Shown here: positions 1 through 8,502 of the stretch, piece after piece
How the letters are laid out: the number at the start of each line of letters is the position of its first letter
Position numbering within the stretch: position 1 is the stretch's first letter
DNA from: CADEFQ01 sp050249415
GTDB lineage: Bacteria; Pseudomonadota; Gammaproteobacteria; Steroidobacterales; Steroidobacteraceae
DNA length: 64,000 bases
NCBI GenBank assembly: GCA_050249415.1
Contig: JBFWQO010000014.1
Coordinates: 1-64,000 of the forward strand
Direction: 5' to 3'
Program-made: the position numbers and the translations under genes
Notes under the pieces: generated by a model
What the model saw: only the letters and a program-made list of their open reading frames with translations
What the model was told of the DNA's origin: nothing
Databases searched by the model: none

Positions 1-408
1 CCGTCGTGATCCATCGAGCGCGCGAGCGCCCGCCACGGCGCGGCCTGCAAGCCCCGGCAACAGCCGAACTGAACGATGCGATCCTGCGATGCCCACCACG
101 CCCGTGACCCCCACAGCGCCGTGACCATTCCACCTGTATGCAACGCGGGACAACGATGCGCGCAGCGGGCGAAGGCTGTCAAGCACTCCCTCGTCATTCG
201 ATGATCCGCGCAGAGCCTCGTGCCGGGGCTCGAGGCGCAGTGCGCCTTGCTGTGGCCCGCGTCAACAGGCGGACGTTGCCGAGGCATGTCCGGGTGTTGA
301 CGTGCGGCGCCGGCCGCACGACGCGCGACCCGCGAGCAACCAGCCAATGCCACGTCACGCAACGCCCTCTGGCTGTTCGCCGTTCGCTGTTCGCCGTTCG
401 CTGTCCTT
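1..408. other. Left-edge stretch without a confident gene
   Basis: I see no well-supported gene here. The only candidate is a minus-strand frame that begins with ATG at 128 and stays open to the left window edge (42 codons). An AGGTGG lies just before that ATG, so it could be the start of a gene cut by the window, but the support is weak. The rest is ordinary intergenic sequence, apart from the heptamer repeat at 372-404. Confidence 0.3.
372..404. repeat. GCYGTTC heptamer tandem repeat, copy A
   Basis: The heptamers GCTGTTC and GCCGTTC alternate for about 4.7 units. The array ends a few bases beyond the stop codon (position 409) of the minus-strand fusion gene. Related arrays occur at 19584-19618 and 59988-60015, so this is a dispersed family and not a local slippage event. 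Confidence 0.8.
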
Positions 409-1875
409 TCAGCCCGCCATGCCTTCCAGCGCCCCGACGAGCAGCCGATCGGCGAAATCGACGATGAGATCCTTCGATGCAAGGCTGTTGCGCCACGCGG
501 AGGGAATCGCCGGCGAGCCGTGGTGGGCGCCGGCGAGCAGGCCGTAGGTCGCGGCCAGCACATCGGAGTCCCCGCCGCGGTTGGCGCAGGCGAGCGCCCC
601 GTCGCGCCAGCTCGCCGCGGTCTCGAACGCATCCAGCGCGAGCCCGAGCACCTCGAGCGCATTCGATCGGGTGCGGGCCGGCGCAGCGAGCGTGCGGCGA
701 TAGCCGCCGGCGGCCATATCCGCCACCTCGGGCCGCAGCGTGCCGCCCTCGCCGAGTTGCCGCACCGCGCGCAGGATCGCGGGCTTGTCGCGCCCCTCGA
801 GGGCCGCGTGCAACGCCGTCGCGAGCACGCGGCAGGCGTCGAGCGCGAGAGGGGCCTGGCAGGTCGTGCGTGCGAGCTCGGCCGCGGCCTCGACGGCGGC
901 GCCGGCGTCATTGAAATGAAACATCACCGCGGGCGCGATGCGCGGCAGCACCTCGGGATCGAGCTGCGCCGGGTCGTGCGATCCGGGGAAACGCTGGCGG
1001 CGCCAGCGCGCCGCGCCGAGCGCGCGCGTGACGCCGGCGGTGATGCCGACGCACTGCCCGGTGGCCGACAGGTGCCCTTCGCGCTGCCAGCGCACGAAGC
1101 GCGCGACCTGGTCGACCGGGTCGAGGCTGCCGCGTTCGAGGACGCTCTCGGCGACACAGAGCGCCATCGCGGTGTCGTCGGTCCACGCGCCGCGCGGCAG
1201 GTCGAACGGCCCGCCGCCGAGGAGATCGCCCACCGGCGCGAAGCTGCCCGGTTTGCGAAACTGCGTGGCCGCCGCGAGCGCATCACCCGCGGCGAGGCCG
1301 AGCAGCGCGCCGGTGAAACGCTCGCGCAGCGCGCGCGTGGCGGCCATGGCGTCGTCGTCGAGCGTCGGGTCGAGCGGCGCGGGCCAGCGGTAGACGTAGT
1401 CGCGCTGCTCGGCGGTCTCCGGGATCGACGGCCACGAGCGAGCGCGCGCACTGCCCGCCCATAACTCGTTCAGCGCATCGAGGGCGGCATCGCCGCGGCG
1501 GCCGTGCTGGGCGAGATGGCAACCGACCACCAGGCCCGTGCGGCCGATGCCGGCGCGGCAGTGCACGTAGAGCCGCCGCCCGCCGGCGAGCAGGTCGTCG
1601 ATCACCGCGATGATCTCGGCCATGTGTTCGGGCTCGAGCGGCAGGCTGTGGTCGGGAATCGGCTTCCTGACATGGCGCGTGCCCGGCGCCAGTTCCGACT
1701 CGTAGGCCGGCAATTCATCGGGTGCCGTAAGATCGAGGTACGCATCGATGCCGAGCGCCGCGAGCGCGGCGAGCCGCGCGCGGGTCTCCTCGCGCGTGCC
1801 ACCGCCCGGGTACTCGCCCGCGAGCCAGCGTTCGGGCTGCACCCAGTACGCGTTCGCGAACGGCAGGTCGATCAC
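409..1875 (-). CDS. Dual-specificity phosphatase / ADP-ribosylglycohydrolase fusion protein
   Basis: The protein is about 488 residues. Its first 160 residues form a cysteine-phosphatase domain with the signature HCRAGIGRT at about 105-113, which supplies the nucleophilic Cys and the phosphate-binding Arg. From about residue 185 it becomes an ADP-ribosylglycohydrolase (DraG/ARH family), with GDAL near 198, WTDDT at 231-235 and GGDSD near 434-438; these acidic pairs bind the two Mg ions in the family. The GTG start at 1875 is chosen because it overlaps the ttcA stop (GTGA), and the sequence from there reads directly into the phosphatase fold. Inference: the two domains remove two different modifications, or process a phosphorylated ADP-ribose-type substrate in sequence. 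Both active sites look intact. Confidence 0.88.
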   Translation of the reverse strand: MIDLPFANAYWVQPERWLAGEYPGGGTREETRARLAALAALGIDAYLDLTAPDELPAYESELAPGTRHVRKPIPDHSLPLEPEHMAEIIAVIDDLLAGGRRLYVHCRAGIGRTGLVVGCHLAQHGRRGDAALDALNELWAGSARARSWPSIPETAEQRDYVYRWPAPLDPTLDDDAMAATRALRERFTGALLGLAAGDALAAATQFRKPGSFAPVGDLLGGGPFDLPRGAWTDDTAMALCVAESVLERGSLDPVDQVARFVRWQREGHLSATGQCVGITAGVTRALGAARWRRQRFPGSHDPAQLDPEVLPRIAPAVMFHFNDAGAAVEAAAELARTTCQAPLALDACRVLATALHAALEGRDKPAILRAVRQLGEGGTLRPEVADMAAGGYRRTLAAPARTRSNALEVLGLALDAFETAASWRDGALACANRGGDSDVLAATYGLLAGAHHGSPAIPSAWRNSLASKDLIVDFADRLLVGALEGMAG

Positions 1876-2675
1876 TGCGGGCGGCGCGCGAGCGAGGCGA
1901 AGTCGAAGAGGCGCGGGTCGGCGAGGTGTGCGGGCTCGACCTGGGTCAGCGCCGAGAAGATCGACGCGACGCGCCCGGGATGCGCGCGCTCCCAGTCCGC
2001 CAGCATGCGCTTCACCGCGACCCGCTGCATGTTGTCCTGCGAGCCGCAGAGATTGCACGGAATGAGCGGAAAGGCGCGCGCACGCGCATAGCGCTCGATC
2101 TCGCGCTCCGGCACATAGGCGAGCGGCCGGATCACGATGTTGCGTCCGTCGTCGGAGACGAGTTTCGGCGCCATGCCCTTCAGGCGCCCGCCGTGGAAGA
2201 GGTTCAGGAAAAGCGTCTCGACGATGTCGTCGCGGTGGTGGCCGAGGGCGATCTTCGTGAATCCCTGTTCCGCCGCGAACCGGTACAGCGCGCCGCGGCG
2301 CAAGCGCGAGCAGAGGCTGCACATCGTGCGACCCTCGGGAATCACGCGCTTGACGACACTGTAGGTGTCCTGGTCGATCTGGTGGAACGCCACGCCGAGT
2401 GCGCGGCAATACTCCGGCAGCACGTGCGCCGGGAAGTCCGGCTGCTTCTGGTCGAGATTCGCCGCCGCGATCTCGAACGGCACCGGCGCGCTGCGCTGCA
2501 GGGACAGAAGAAGCTCGAGCAGCGTGTACGAATCCTTGCCGCCCGAGAGGCACACCATCACGCGATCGCCCGGCTCGATCATCCGGTAGTCCTCGATCGC
2601 CTTGCCGACGAGGCCGCGCAATTGCGCCGCGAGGCGCTTCGAGGTGCTGGAGGCGGACGGCTGCGCTTCGGCCAT
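1872..2675 (-). CDS. ttcA: tRNA 2-thiocytidine(32) synthetase TtcA
   Basis: TtcA thiolates cytidine 32 in tRNA, using ATP and an iron-sulfur cluster in the cytosol. The PP-loop SGGKDS is at about 44-49 and the two cluster-binding CxxC pairs are CSLC near 119-122 and CNLC near 207-210. The length, about 267 residues, fits a short family member. I chose the ATG at 2675; an in-frame GTG at 2696 would add seven residues. The stop codon overlaps the start of the phosphatase/glycohydrolase fusion, so the two are translationally coupled. All family hallmarks are present. Confidence 0.95.
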   Translation of the reverse strand: MAEAQPSASSTSKRLAAQLRGLVGKAIEDYRMIEPGDRVMVCLSGGKDSYTLLELLLSLQRSAPVPFEIAAANLDQKQPDFPAHVLPEYCRALGVAFHQIDQDTYSVVKRVIPEGRTMCSLCSRLRRGALYRFAAEQGFTKIALGHHRDDIVETLFLNLFHGGRLKGMAPKLVSDDGRNIVIRPLAYVPEREIERYARARAFPLIPCNLCGSQDNMQRVAVKRMLADWERAHPGRVASIFSALTQVEPAHLADPRLFDFASLARRPQ

Positions 2676-2706
2676 GGCCGTTATGGTACCGGACACGGCG
2701 GGAACC

Positions 2707-4227
2707 TTACGCGGCCGCGCTGCGGGATTCGGGATCCTCGAGGTACTTGCCTTCGAGGTAGCGCAACGAAGCCGCCGCGGTGAGCGGCTTGCCGGTCGCG
2801 AGCTTCAGCAGCTCCTGTGTCGACACCCGGGCGCCGAGCCCGTGCACGTGTTCGCGCAGCCAGCCGAAGAGCCCGCCGAACTCGCCCCGCGCGATCTGTT
2901 CGTCGAGGCCCGCGACGTCGCTCCGCAGCTTCTCGTACAGCTGCGCCGCGATCGTCGCGCCGAGCGCGTAGGACGGGAAATAGCCGAACGAACCCACCGC
3001 CCAATGGATGTCCTGCAGGCAGCCCTCCTGGTGCGTGGCGGGGCGCACGCCGAAGCGCGCATTCGTGAAATCGGCCCAGGCATCGGGCAGGTCGCGCACG
3101 GCGAGCGCACCCGCGAGCAGCTGCTTTTCGATTTCGTACCGCAGCTGGATGTGCAGCGGATAGGTGAGTTCGTCGGCATCGACGCGGATCAGGCCGCGCC
3201 GCACACGCGTCAGGTGCGCGTAGACATTCTCCGGCGCCCATTCCGGGCCGCTCACGCCGAAGTGCTTCACGAGGAGCGGCGTGAGGTATCGGACGAACGG
3301 CCGGCTGCGGCACACGATCATCTCGACGAGCAGCGACTGACTCTCCTCGACCGCCATGCCCCGGTCGCGCCCGACCGGCTGGTCGCGCCACTCACGCGGC
3401 AGACCGAGGTCGTACATCGCATGCCCCGTCTCGTGCAGCGCGCCGAGCACGCCGGAGAACAGGTCATCGGCGTCGTAACGCGTCGTGACGCGTATGTCGC
3501 CCGGCACGCCTTCCGTGAACGGGTGCTCGCTCTCGTCGACGCGGCCGCCCTCGAACGGAAAGCCGAGCGTGCGCATCAGCTCGAGCACGAGCGCGCGCTG
3601 CTTCGCGACCGGGAACTTGCCGGTGATCGGCAGCGCGGGATGCTTCTCCTGCAGCGCCATCGCCTCGCGGATGAGGTTCGGCAGGCGACGCGACAACGCC
3701 TTGAACATCGCATCGATGTCGGTCATCTGCACGCCCGGACTGAACTCGTCGGTGAGCGCATCGTAGGGCGCGAGATTCAGCGCCTGGCCGAGCAGTTGCG
3801 CCTTGTCGCGCACGAGGTGCAGCACTTCCCCGAGATACGGCGCGAAGAGCGCGAAGTCGTTGTTGCGACGCGCCTCGATCCACTTCATCTCGGCCTTCGA
3901 GGTCGCGCGGGCGAGCCGCGACACGAGCGATACCGGGGTCGCGATCGCGTGGTCGCGCTGCCGGCGCATTTCGCGCAGGTTCGCCAGCTGCCATTCGTCG
4001 AGCCCCTGAGCATTCGCCTGCGCACGGTCGAGCAGCCGGCTGACCCGGGGCGAGGTGAGGAGCGTGTGGTGCTCGGTCTCGAGCGCGGCCAGCTGTTCGC
4101 CGCGGATGTCGGCACTGCCCTTCGGCATCATCACCGCGGCGTCCCAGCGCAGCAGCGCGAGCGCACCCCGGAACGCGTGGAGACGCTTCCATTCCTGCTC
4201 GAGTTGCTTGTAGGGCGTCGACGACAC
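2707..4227 (-). CDS. M32 family metallocarboxypeptidase (carboxypeptidase Taq type)
   Basis: This is a cytosolic zinc carboxypeptidase that removes C-terminal residues from peptides. The zinc site HETGH (HExxH) lies near residue 263, in the family context ALHETGHAMYDLGLP. From the GTG at 4227 the protein has 506 residues, the usual M32 length, and begins SSTPYKQLEQEWKRL as family members do. An upstream ATG at 4299 would add 24 proline-rich residues that look non-coding. It is on the same strand as ttcA, 31 bp from it, so co-transcription is possible, but no functional link is evident. Confidence 0.92.
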   Translation of the reverse strand: MSSTPYKQLEQEWKRLHAFRGALALLRWDAAVMMPKGSADIRGEQLAALETEHHTLLTSPRVSRLLDRAQANAQGLDEWQLANLREMRRQRDHAIATPVSLVSRLARATSKAEMKWIEARRNNDFALFAPYLGEVLHLVRDKAQLLGQALNLAPYDALTDEFSPGVQMTDIDAMFKALSRRLPNLIREAMALQEKHPALPITGKFPVAKQRALVLELMRTLGFPFEGGRVDESEHPFTEGVPGDIRVTTRYDADDLFSGVLGALHETGHAMYDLGLPREWRDQPVGRDRGMAVEESQSLLVEMIVCRSRPFVRYLTPLLVKHFGVSGPEWAPENVYAHLTRVRRGLIRVDADELTYPLHIQLRYEIEKQLLAGALAVRDLPDAWADFTNARFGVRPATHQEGCLQDIHWAVGSFGYFPSYALGATIAAQLYEKLRSDVAGLDEQIARGEFGGLFGWLREHVHGLGARVSTQELLKLATGKPLTAAASLRYLEGKYLEDPESRSAAA

Positions 4228-4305
4228 GGGGCACCTGGGAGGCCGGGGAACGGCTCCATTGTACCCGGGAGCCAGCCTCCCGGCCGGGACCTGACGCACT
4301 GACCC

Positions 4306-5196
4306 CTATAAATTCAATGGCTTACGATCGGCTGGGGTCGTTGACACCGCGCCGAGACCCACCGCCAGCGCCGTACCGGCCAGCACGACGGCGCAGCCTG
4401 CAATGAGCCCCGCGGTCACGGGCTCCTGCAGCACGACTGCGCCCCAGAACACACCGAACGGCGGGAAGAGGAACGCCACCGTCACCGCGCGGCCGGCGCC
4501 GACCCGACGCAGCAACCGGTAGTAGAAGAGGTATGCGACGGCCGTACACAGAACGCCGAGCGCGGCCGCGGCCAGCCAGGCCCCGGACGTGATCGGTGCA
4601 TCGGGCCAGGTGACGACCGCAAACGGCGCAATCGCGAGCAATGCGCCGAGCACTGAACCGGTCGCCACGACTTGCGGATCCACCGCATGCAGGTAACGTC
4701 GCGTGAAGCACGCGCCGAAACCGTAGCACGCGGCCGCCGCGAGGGCTGCGACCACGCCCGGCACGACACCCATCCCGAGCGAGCCGATCGCATCGCGCAC
4801 GAGCCAGGCGACGCCCGCGAACGCGATCACGATGCCGAGCACGCGGCGCCGTGACAGGTGTTCGCCGAGCCATGCCGAGGCGATCAGGGCCCCGAACATC
4901 GGCGTGGTCGCATTCAGCAGCGCCGCGAGCCCGCTCGTGATGCCGAGGGTCGCATAGGCGAAGAGCGCAAACGGCACGGCCGTGTTGACGATGCCGAGCA
5001 CGAGGAGTGGCGCCGCCCGCTCGCGCAGCACCCGGCCGTCGCGCAGGAACAGCATGAGGACGACGCACGCGATCGCGATCCGCACACCTGTCAGCGCGGC
5101 CGCGCCGAACACCGGCGAGGCGATCCGCAGCAGTACGAACGCGCCGCCCCAGATCGCGCCGAGCAGCAGCAGGTCCATCACGTCGCGCGTACGCAT
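4306..5196 (-). CDS. EamA/DMT-family transporter (RhaT-like permease)
   Basis: The 296-residue protein is almost entirely hydrophobic, with about ten predicted membrane helices arranged as two five-helix EamA repeats. The N-terminal GAIWGGAFVLLRIASPVFG is the typical first helix of drug/metabolite exporters. The substrate cannot be read from the sequence; amino acids or small metabolites are usual for the family. The gene ends 78 bp before the M32 start and lies 23 bp after the beta-lactamase-fold gene on the same strand. Confidence 0.9.
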   Translation of the reverse strand: MRTRDVMDLLLLGAIWGGAFVLLRIASPVFGAAALTGVRIAIACVVLMLFLRDGRVLRERAAPLLVLGIVNTAVPFALFAYATLGITSGLAALLNATTPMFGALIASAWLGEHLSRRRVLGIVIAFAGVAWLVRDAIGSLGMGVVPGVVAALAAAACYGFGACFTRRYLHAVDPQVVATGSVLGALLAIAPFAVVTWPDAPITSGAWLAAAALGVLCTAVAYLFYYRLLRRVGAGRAVTVAFLFPPFGVFWGAVVLQEPVTAGLIAGCAVVLAGTALAVGLGAVSTTPADRKPLNL

Positions 5197-5219
5197 CGAG
5201 GAGATCCCGGGGGTCGATG

Positions 5220-6332
5220 TCAGCGATGCAATCCGCGGCGCACGATATCGGGCAGGTCCGCGGAGTCCCAGCCCGGCGTGGCGGGGCCGAGCCGCACGAT
5301 CACGAGTCGGTCATCCGGCAGGATCCAGATCACCCGACCGTCACCCGAGAGCCTGAGCCGATGGTCGGCGAAGCTCCAGGCGTCGAGACCGAATTCCGGG
5401 TTCGGCATCGATCCCCGCGACAGGTCCGCGACCCACCCGGGCGGCAGTACGGCGCGGCCCGCGACGCGGCCGTCGTTCGCGAGCAGCGCACCGAGGCGCA
5501 GCAGATCGCCCGGCGCCGCGCGCAGGCCATCGAATGCGACGGCACGCCCGCCGCGCCGGTCGAGGCTGAACCCGGCGACGCCGGCGCCGATCGCGCGCCA
5601 CAGCGAGCGCGCGATGTACGTTTCGTAGCGGACACCGCTCGCGCGCTCGAGCACGATGGCGAGCAGCTCCGCGTCGACGGGCGACAGGGCGAAGTACGTG
5701 CCGGCCTCGTGCACCGACCCGAACGACAAGGCGGCCCGTTCGGTCGCCGTGCCGTAGAGCAGTCGCCCGCTCCTGCCGAGGCGGCCTGGCCACTGCGTCG
5801 CATCCGCCACCTCGAGACCCGATACGTTCCACAACAACTCGCGCAGCGTGATCGCGCCGCGTGCCTCGTCGCGCCACCCGGACAGCCAGCGCTCGACGGG
5901 CGCATCGAGGCTGTCGATCAGCCCATCGGCCTCCGCGAAACCGAAAGCGACACCGAGCAGCGAGCGGCTCGCGCCGAGCACCGGATACAGCGTGTCGCGC
6001 GCGAGGCCCTGCCAGTAACGCTCGAGCTGCAAGCGGTCGGCGTGCAGTACGAGCAGCGCCGCGGACCCGTTGGACTGCGCCCACGCGAGCGCGTCCGCGA
6101 GCGCCGCCGGGTCGATCGTCCGTTCATCGCCCGTCGCCGACGGAAAGAAGGCGCTCCCGCCCCCGTCGATCGTCGCGACCGGGGTGGGCACGACCGCGCG
6201 CCAATCGGCCCGATCGACCGGCACCTGCCACACGCGGTGCAGGAACGGCCAGTCGGCCGAGAGCAGCCCGATGCCGGCCGACAGCAGCAATGCGCCCGAG
6301 GCGACGAGCAGCACACACAGGCGTCGCAACAT
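5220..6332 (-). CDS. Beta-lactamase-fold serine hydrolase homologue, apparently lacking catalytic residues
   Basis: The predicted 370-residue protein starts with a signal-anchor (MLRRLCVLLVASGALLLSAG) and then follows the class C beta-lactamase/NylB-type fold through to a typical C-terminal VIWILPDDRLVIVRLG strand. The segment that should carry SxxK reads LGASRSLLGVAFGF, so the nucleophile position is Gly and the Lys position Arg. The YxN segment reads ALSPVDAELLAIVLE, with no tyrosine at the expected place. I infer a non-catalytic, possibly binding, member of the fold located in the periplasm. The ATG at 6332 is preferred because it starts the signal sequence. Its start faces glgA across only 26 bp. 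Confidence 0.75.
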   Translation of the reverse strand: MLRRLCVLLVASGALLLSAGIGLLSADWPFLHRVWQVPVDRADWRAVVPTPVATIDGGGSAFFPSATGDERTIDPAALADALAWAQSNGSAALLVLHADRLQLERYWQGLARDTLYPVLGASRSLLGVAFGFAEADGLIDSLDAPVERWLSGWRDEARGAITLRELLWNVSGLEVADATQWPGRLGRSGRLLYGTATERAALSFGSVHEAGTYFALSPVDAELLAIVLERASGVRYETYIARSLWRAIGAGVAGFSLDRRGGRAVAFDGLRAAPGDLLRLGALLANDGRVAGRAVLPPGWVADLSRGSMPNPEFGLDAWSFADHRLRLSGDGRVIWILPDDRLVIVRLGPATPGWDSADLPDIVRRGLHR

Positions 6333-6358
6333 CCCGCCATGATAATTAAACTCATCCC

Positions 6359-7765
6359 GTGCCGCTCCGCATCGCACTCCTGACAGCCGAAATCGTGCCC
6401 TGGTCGAAGACGGGCGGGCTCGCCGATGTGACCGGCGCGCTCGCCAAGCACCTGGCGATGGCGGGCCACGACGTGCGCGTGTTCACGCCGCTCTACTCGA
6501 GCATCGATCGTGCGGCCCACGGCATCGAGCCGCCGCGCGACGGCGTCGCGCACGCGACGGTCCCCGGAACGTCCGCGAGCGTGTACCTGATCGACGACCC
6601 GGCCTCCTTTGCACGGCCGGGCATCTACACCGAAGATCCGGATGAGCACCGGCGTTTCATCGCGCTCACGCGCGCCGCCTTCACGACCTGCCGGCGCCTC
6701 GGGTTCTCGCCGCAGATCATCCACTGCAACGACTGGCACACGGCATTCGGGCCGCTCCTGCTCGCGGCCGAGCATGCGTCGGATCCGCTCTTCGCCGGCG
6801 CGCGCAGCGTGCTCACGATCCACAACATCGGCTACCAGGGCGTGTTCGCAGCGCGCGACGTCGCCGACGTCGGTCTCTCGGACCGTGGGCGATTGCACCA
6901 GGACGACCTGCGCGCAGGTCTCATCAACCCGCTGCGGCACGGAATCCTCTACGCGCACGCGATCACGACGGTCAGTCCGACCTACGCGCGGGAGATCCGC
7001 ACGCCCGAGTACGGCGTGGGCCTCGACCCCGACCTGCGGGCGCGCGGCGATGCGGTGAGCGGTATCCTGAACGGCGTCGATTACGACGAATGGGACCCGC
7101 GCCGCGACCGCCACCTGCCGATCCACTATGACGCGCAGACGCTCGCCGCGAAGGCCGAGCTCAAGCGCACCTTCCTCGCGCGCGCCGGCCTGCCGTTCCG
7201 GCTGGGCGTCCCGCTCTTCGGCATCGTGAGCCGCCTCGTCGCACAAAAGGGCTTCGAGCTGCTGTTCGAGACGCTGCCGCCGCTCCTCGCGCAGAACCGG
7301 GCCCAGCTTGCGGTGCTCGGCAGCGGTGTGGCGCGTTACGTGCAGTTTTTCGAGAAGCTCGCGCGCGACTTTCCGCAGGCCGTCAGTTTCCGCAGCGGCT
7401 ACGACGAGCCGCACGCGCACTGGATCGAGGGGGCGAGCGATTTCTTCCTGATGCCCTCGCGCTACGAGCCCTGCGGCCTGAACCAGATGTACAGCCTGCG
7501 CTACGGAACGGTGCCGATCGTGCGGCGAACGGGCGGTCTCGCCGACTCGGTGGAGCACTTCGATCGCGCGACCGGCCGCGGCACCGGCATCGTCTTCAAC
7601 GACTTCGACGCGACGGCGATGTCGTGGGCCTTCACCCGCGCGCTGACGCTTTATGCCGATACGGGTGCGTGGCAGAAGATCGTCGCGAACGGCATGGCGC
7701 AGGATTTCTCGTGGACGCGGCAGGCGGGGGAGTACGTGGCGTTGTACGAGCGGTTGCTCGCGTGA
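6359..7765 (+). CDS. glgA: Glycogen synthase (ADP-glucose, GT5)
   Basis: GlgA transfers glucose from ADP-glucose to the growing alpha-1,4-glucan. The N-terminal KTGGLADV (residues 16-23) binds ADP-glucose. The C-terminal SRYEPCGLNQMYSLRYGT followed by RRTGGLADSV is the second conserved GT5 block. The length of 468 residues is normal. Translation begins at GTG 6359. The gene is divergent from the beta-lactamase-fold gene with 26 bp between start codons, so promoters must overlap the coding ends or each other. It belongs with the glgC, glgB and glgP genes downstream. Confidence 0.96.
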   Translation: MPLRIALLTAEIVPWSKTGGLADVTGALAKHLAMAGHDVRVFTPLYSSIDRAAHGIEPPRDGVAHATVPGTSASVYLIDDPASFARPGIYTEDPDEHRRFIALTRAAFTTCRRLGFSPQIIHCNDWHTAFGPLLLAAEHASDPLFAGARSVLTIHNIGYQGVFAARDVADVGLSDRGRLHQDDLRAGLINPLRHGILYAHAITTVSPTYAREIRTPEYGVGLDPDLRARGDAVSGILNGVDYDEWDPRRDRHLPIHYDAQTLAAKAELKRTFLARAGLPFRLGVPLFGIVSRLVAQKGFELLFETLPPLLAQNRAQLAVLGSGVARYVQFFEKLARDFPQAVSFRSGYDEPHAHWIEGASDFFLMPSRYEPCGLNQMYSLRYGTVPIVRRTGGLADSVEHFDRATGRGTGIVFNDFDATAMSWAFTRALTLYADTGAWQKIVANGMAQDFSWTRQAGEYVALYERLLA

Positions 7766-7787
7766 TGCGGCGTGGCGCGGCATGTCA

Positions 7788-7985
7788 TGCCGCCCGGTGC
7801 GGGCGTTCGACATTCGGCGCGTCACGGGTCGCGCGCACCGCCTGCGGCGGTGTGCCCTCGACGCGGCGGCGCTCGGCGCATGAGCTCATCATGAACCAGA
7901 GCCGCGCGGACGCCTCGCTCTGACCGCCGCCTCTCGGCGCGCTCCACGTTCCTTGCCGAATGTCGAACACCCACGCCGGGTGGCA
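7788..7985. repeat. MITE-like element with 31-bp imperfect terminal inverted repeats
   Basis: The gap between glgA and the lipoprotein gene (7766-8025) holds no convincing gene. It is bounded by inverted repeats at 7788-7818 and 7955-7985 that match at 27 of 31 positions by eye, with a perfect 14-bp core GTTCGACATTCGGC. Immediately outside the left end is a short hairpin, GCGGCATG-T-CATGCCGC. No transposase is encoded inside. This looks like a small non-autonomous element or a structured intergenic repeat; only one copy is in the window. Confidence 0.55.
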
Positions 7986-8025
7986 GGCCCCCTCGCGCGC
8001 ACGCCACCGCACGCCACCGCGCGCC

Positions 8026-8502
8026 TCAGCGCGCGCGCTTGAGGTCGCCGAGCTTCAGCGTCCCCTTCTCCTCGAACGGGATGCTGCGCAGGAACCCGGA
8101 AGCGAGCGAGAGCTTGCCGCGCATGCGGTAGTCGAGTGCCTCCGCGCTCCGGTCGCCTTGCTTGCCGGACAGCAGCTTCAGGATCGCGCCCGCCATGTTG
8201 GCCGTCAGCAGCATGTCGAATTCCGCTTCACCCAGTGCAGGCACCGTGAAGGGCTCGCCCGCGACACCCTGCGCGAACTCCTCGCCGTTCAGGTCCATGG
8301 CGGCGGTGATGCCCTTGACGGGCAGCGCACGGTCGTTCGGGTTCTGCACCCGCAGGCGCACCTTGAAGCGTTGCTGGAAGATGTCGCTCTGCTGCAGTTC
8401 GATGTTGACGACCGAGAGCCCGGGCGTCTCGAAGCGGGTGGCGGCGCAGGCGGTGAGCAACAATGCGGCGATCGCGGCAGACAGGAATCTCATGGCGCTC
8501 AT
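8026..8502 (-). CDS. LEA type 2 family outer lipoprotein
   Basis: The 158-residue protein has a lipoprotein signal ending LLLTAC, with the Cys at about residue 19 as lipidation site. A single LEA_2/WHy-like beta-sandwich domain follows (NIELQQSDIFQQRFKVRLRVQNPNDRALPVKG). Such proteins are thought to protect envelope components or bind partners under stress. The ATG at 8502 overlaps the malQ stop (ATGA), so it is translationally coupled to the glucan operon. A second Met three codons later is an alternative start. A role in glucan metabolism is not evident. Confidence 0.85.
   Translation of the reverse strand: MSAMRFLSAAIAALLLTACAATRFETPGLSVVNIELQQSDIFQQRFKVRLRVQNPNDRALPVKGITAAMDLNGEEFAQGVAGEPFTVPALGEAEFDMLLTANMAGAILKLLSGKQGDRSAEALDYRMRGKLSLASGFLRSIPFEEKGTLKLGDLKRAR

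Noticed and set aside
5918..7825. 635-codon minus-strand frame over glgA
   Set aside because: It is antisense to a complete glycogen synthase and has no recognisable domain.
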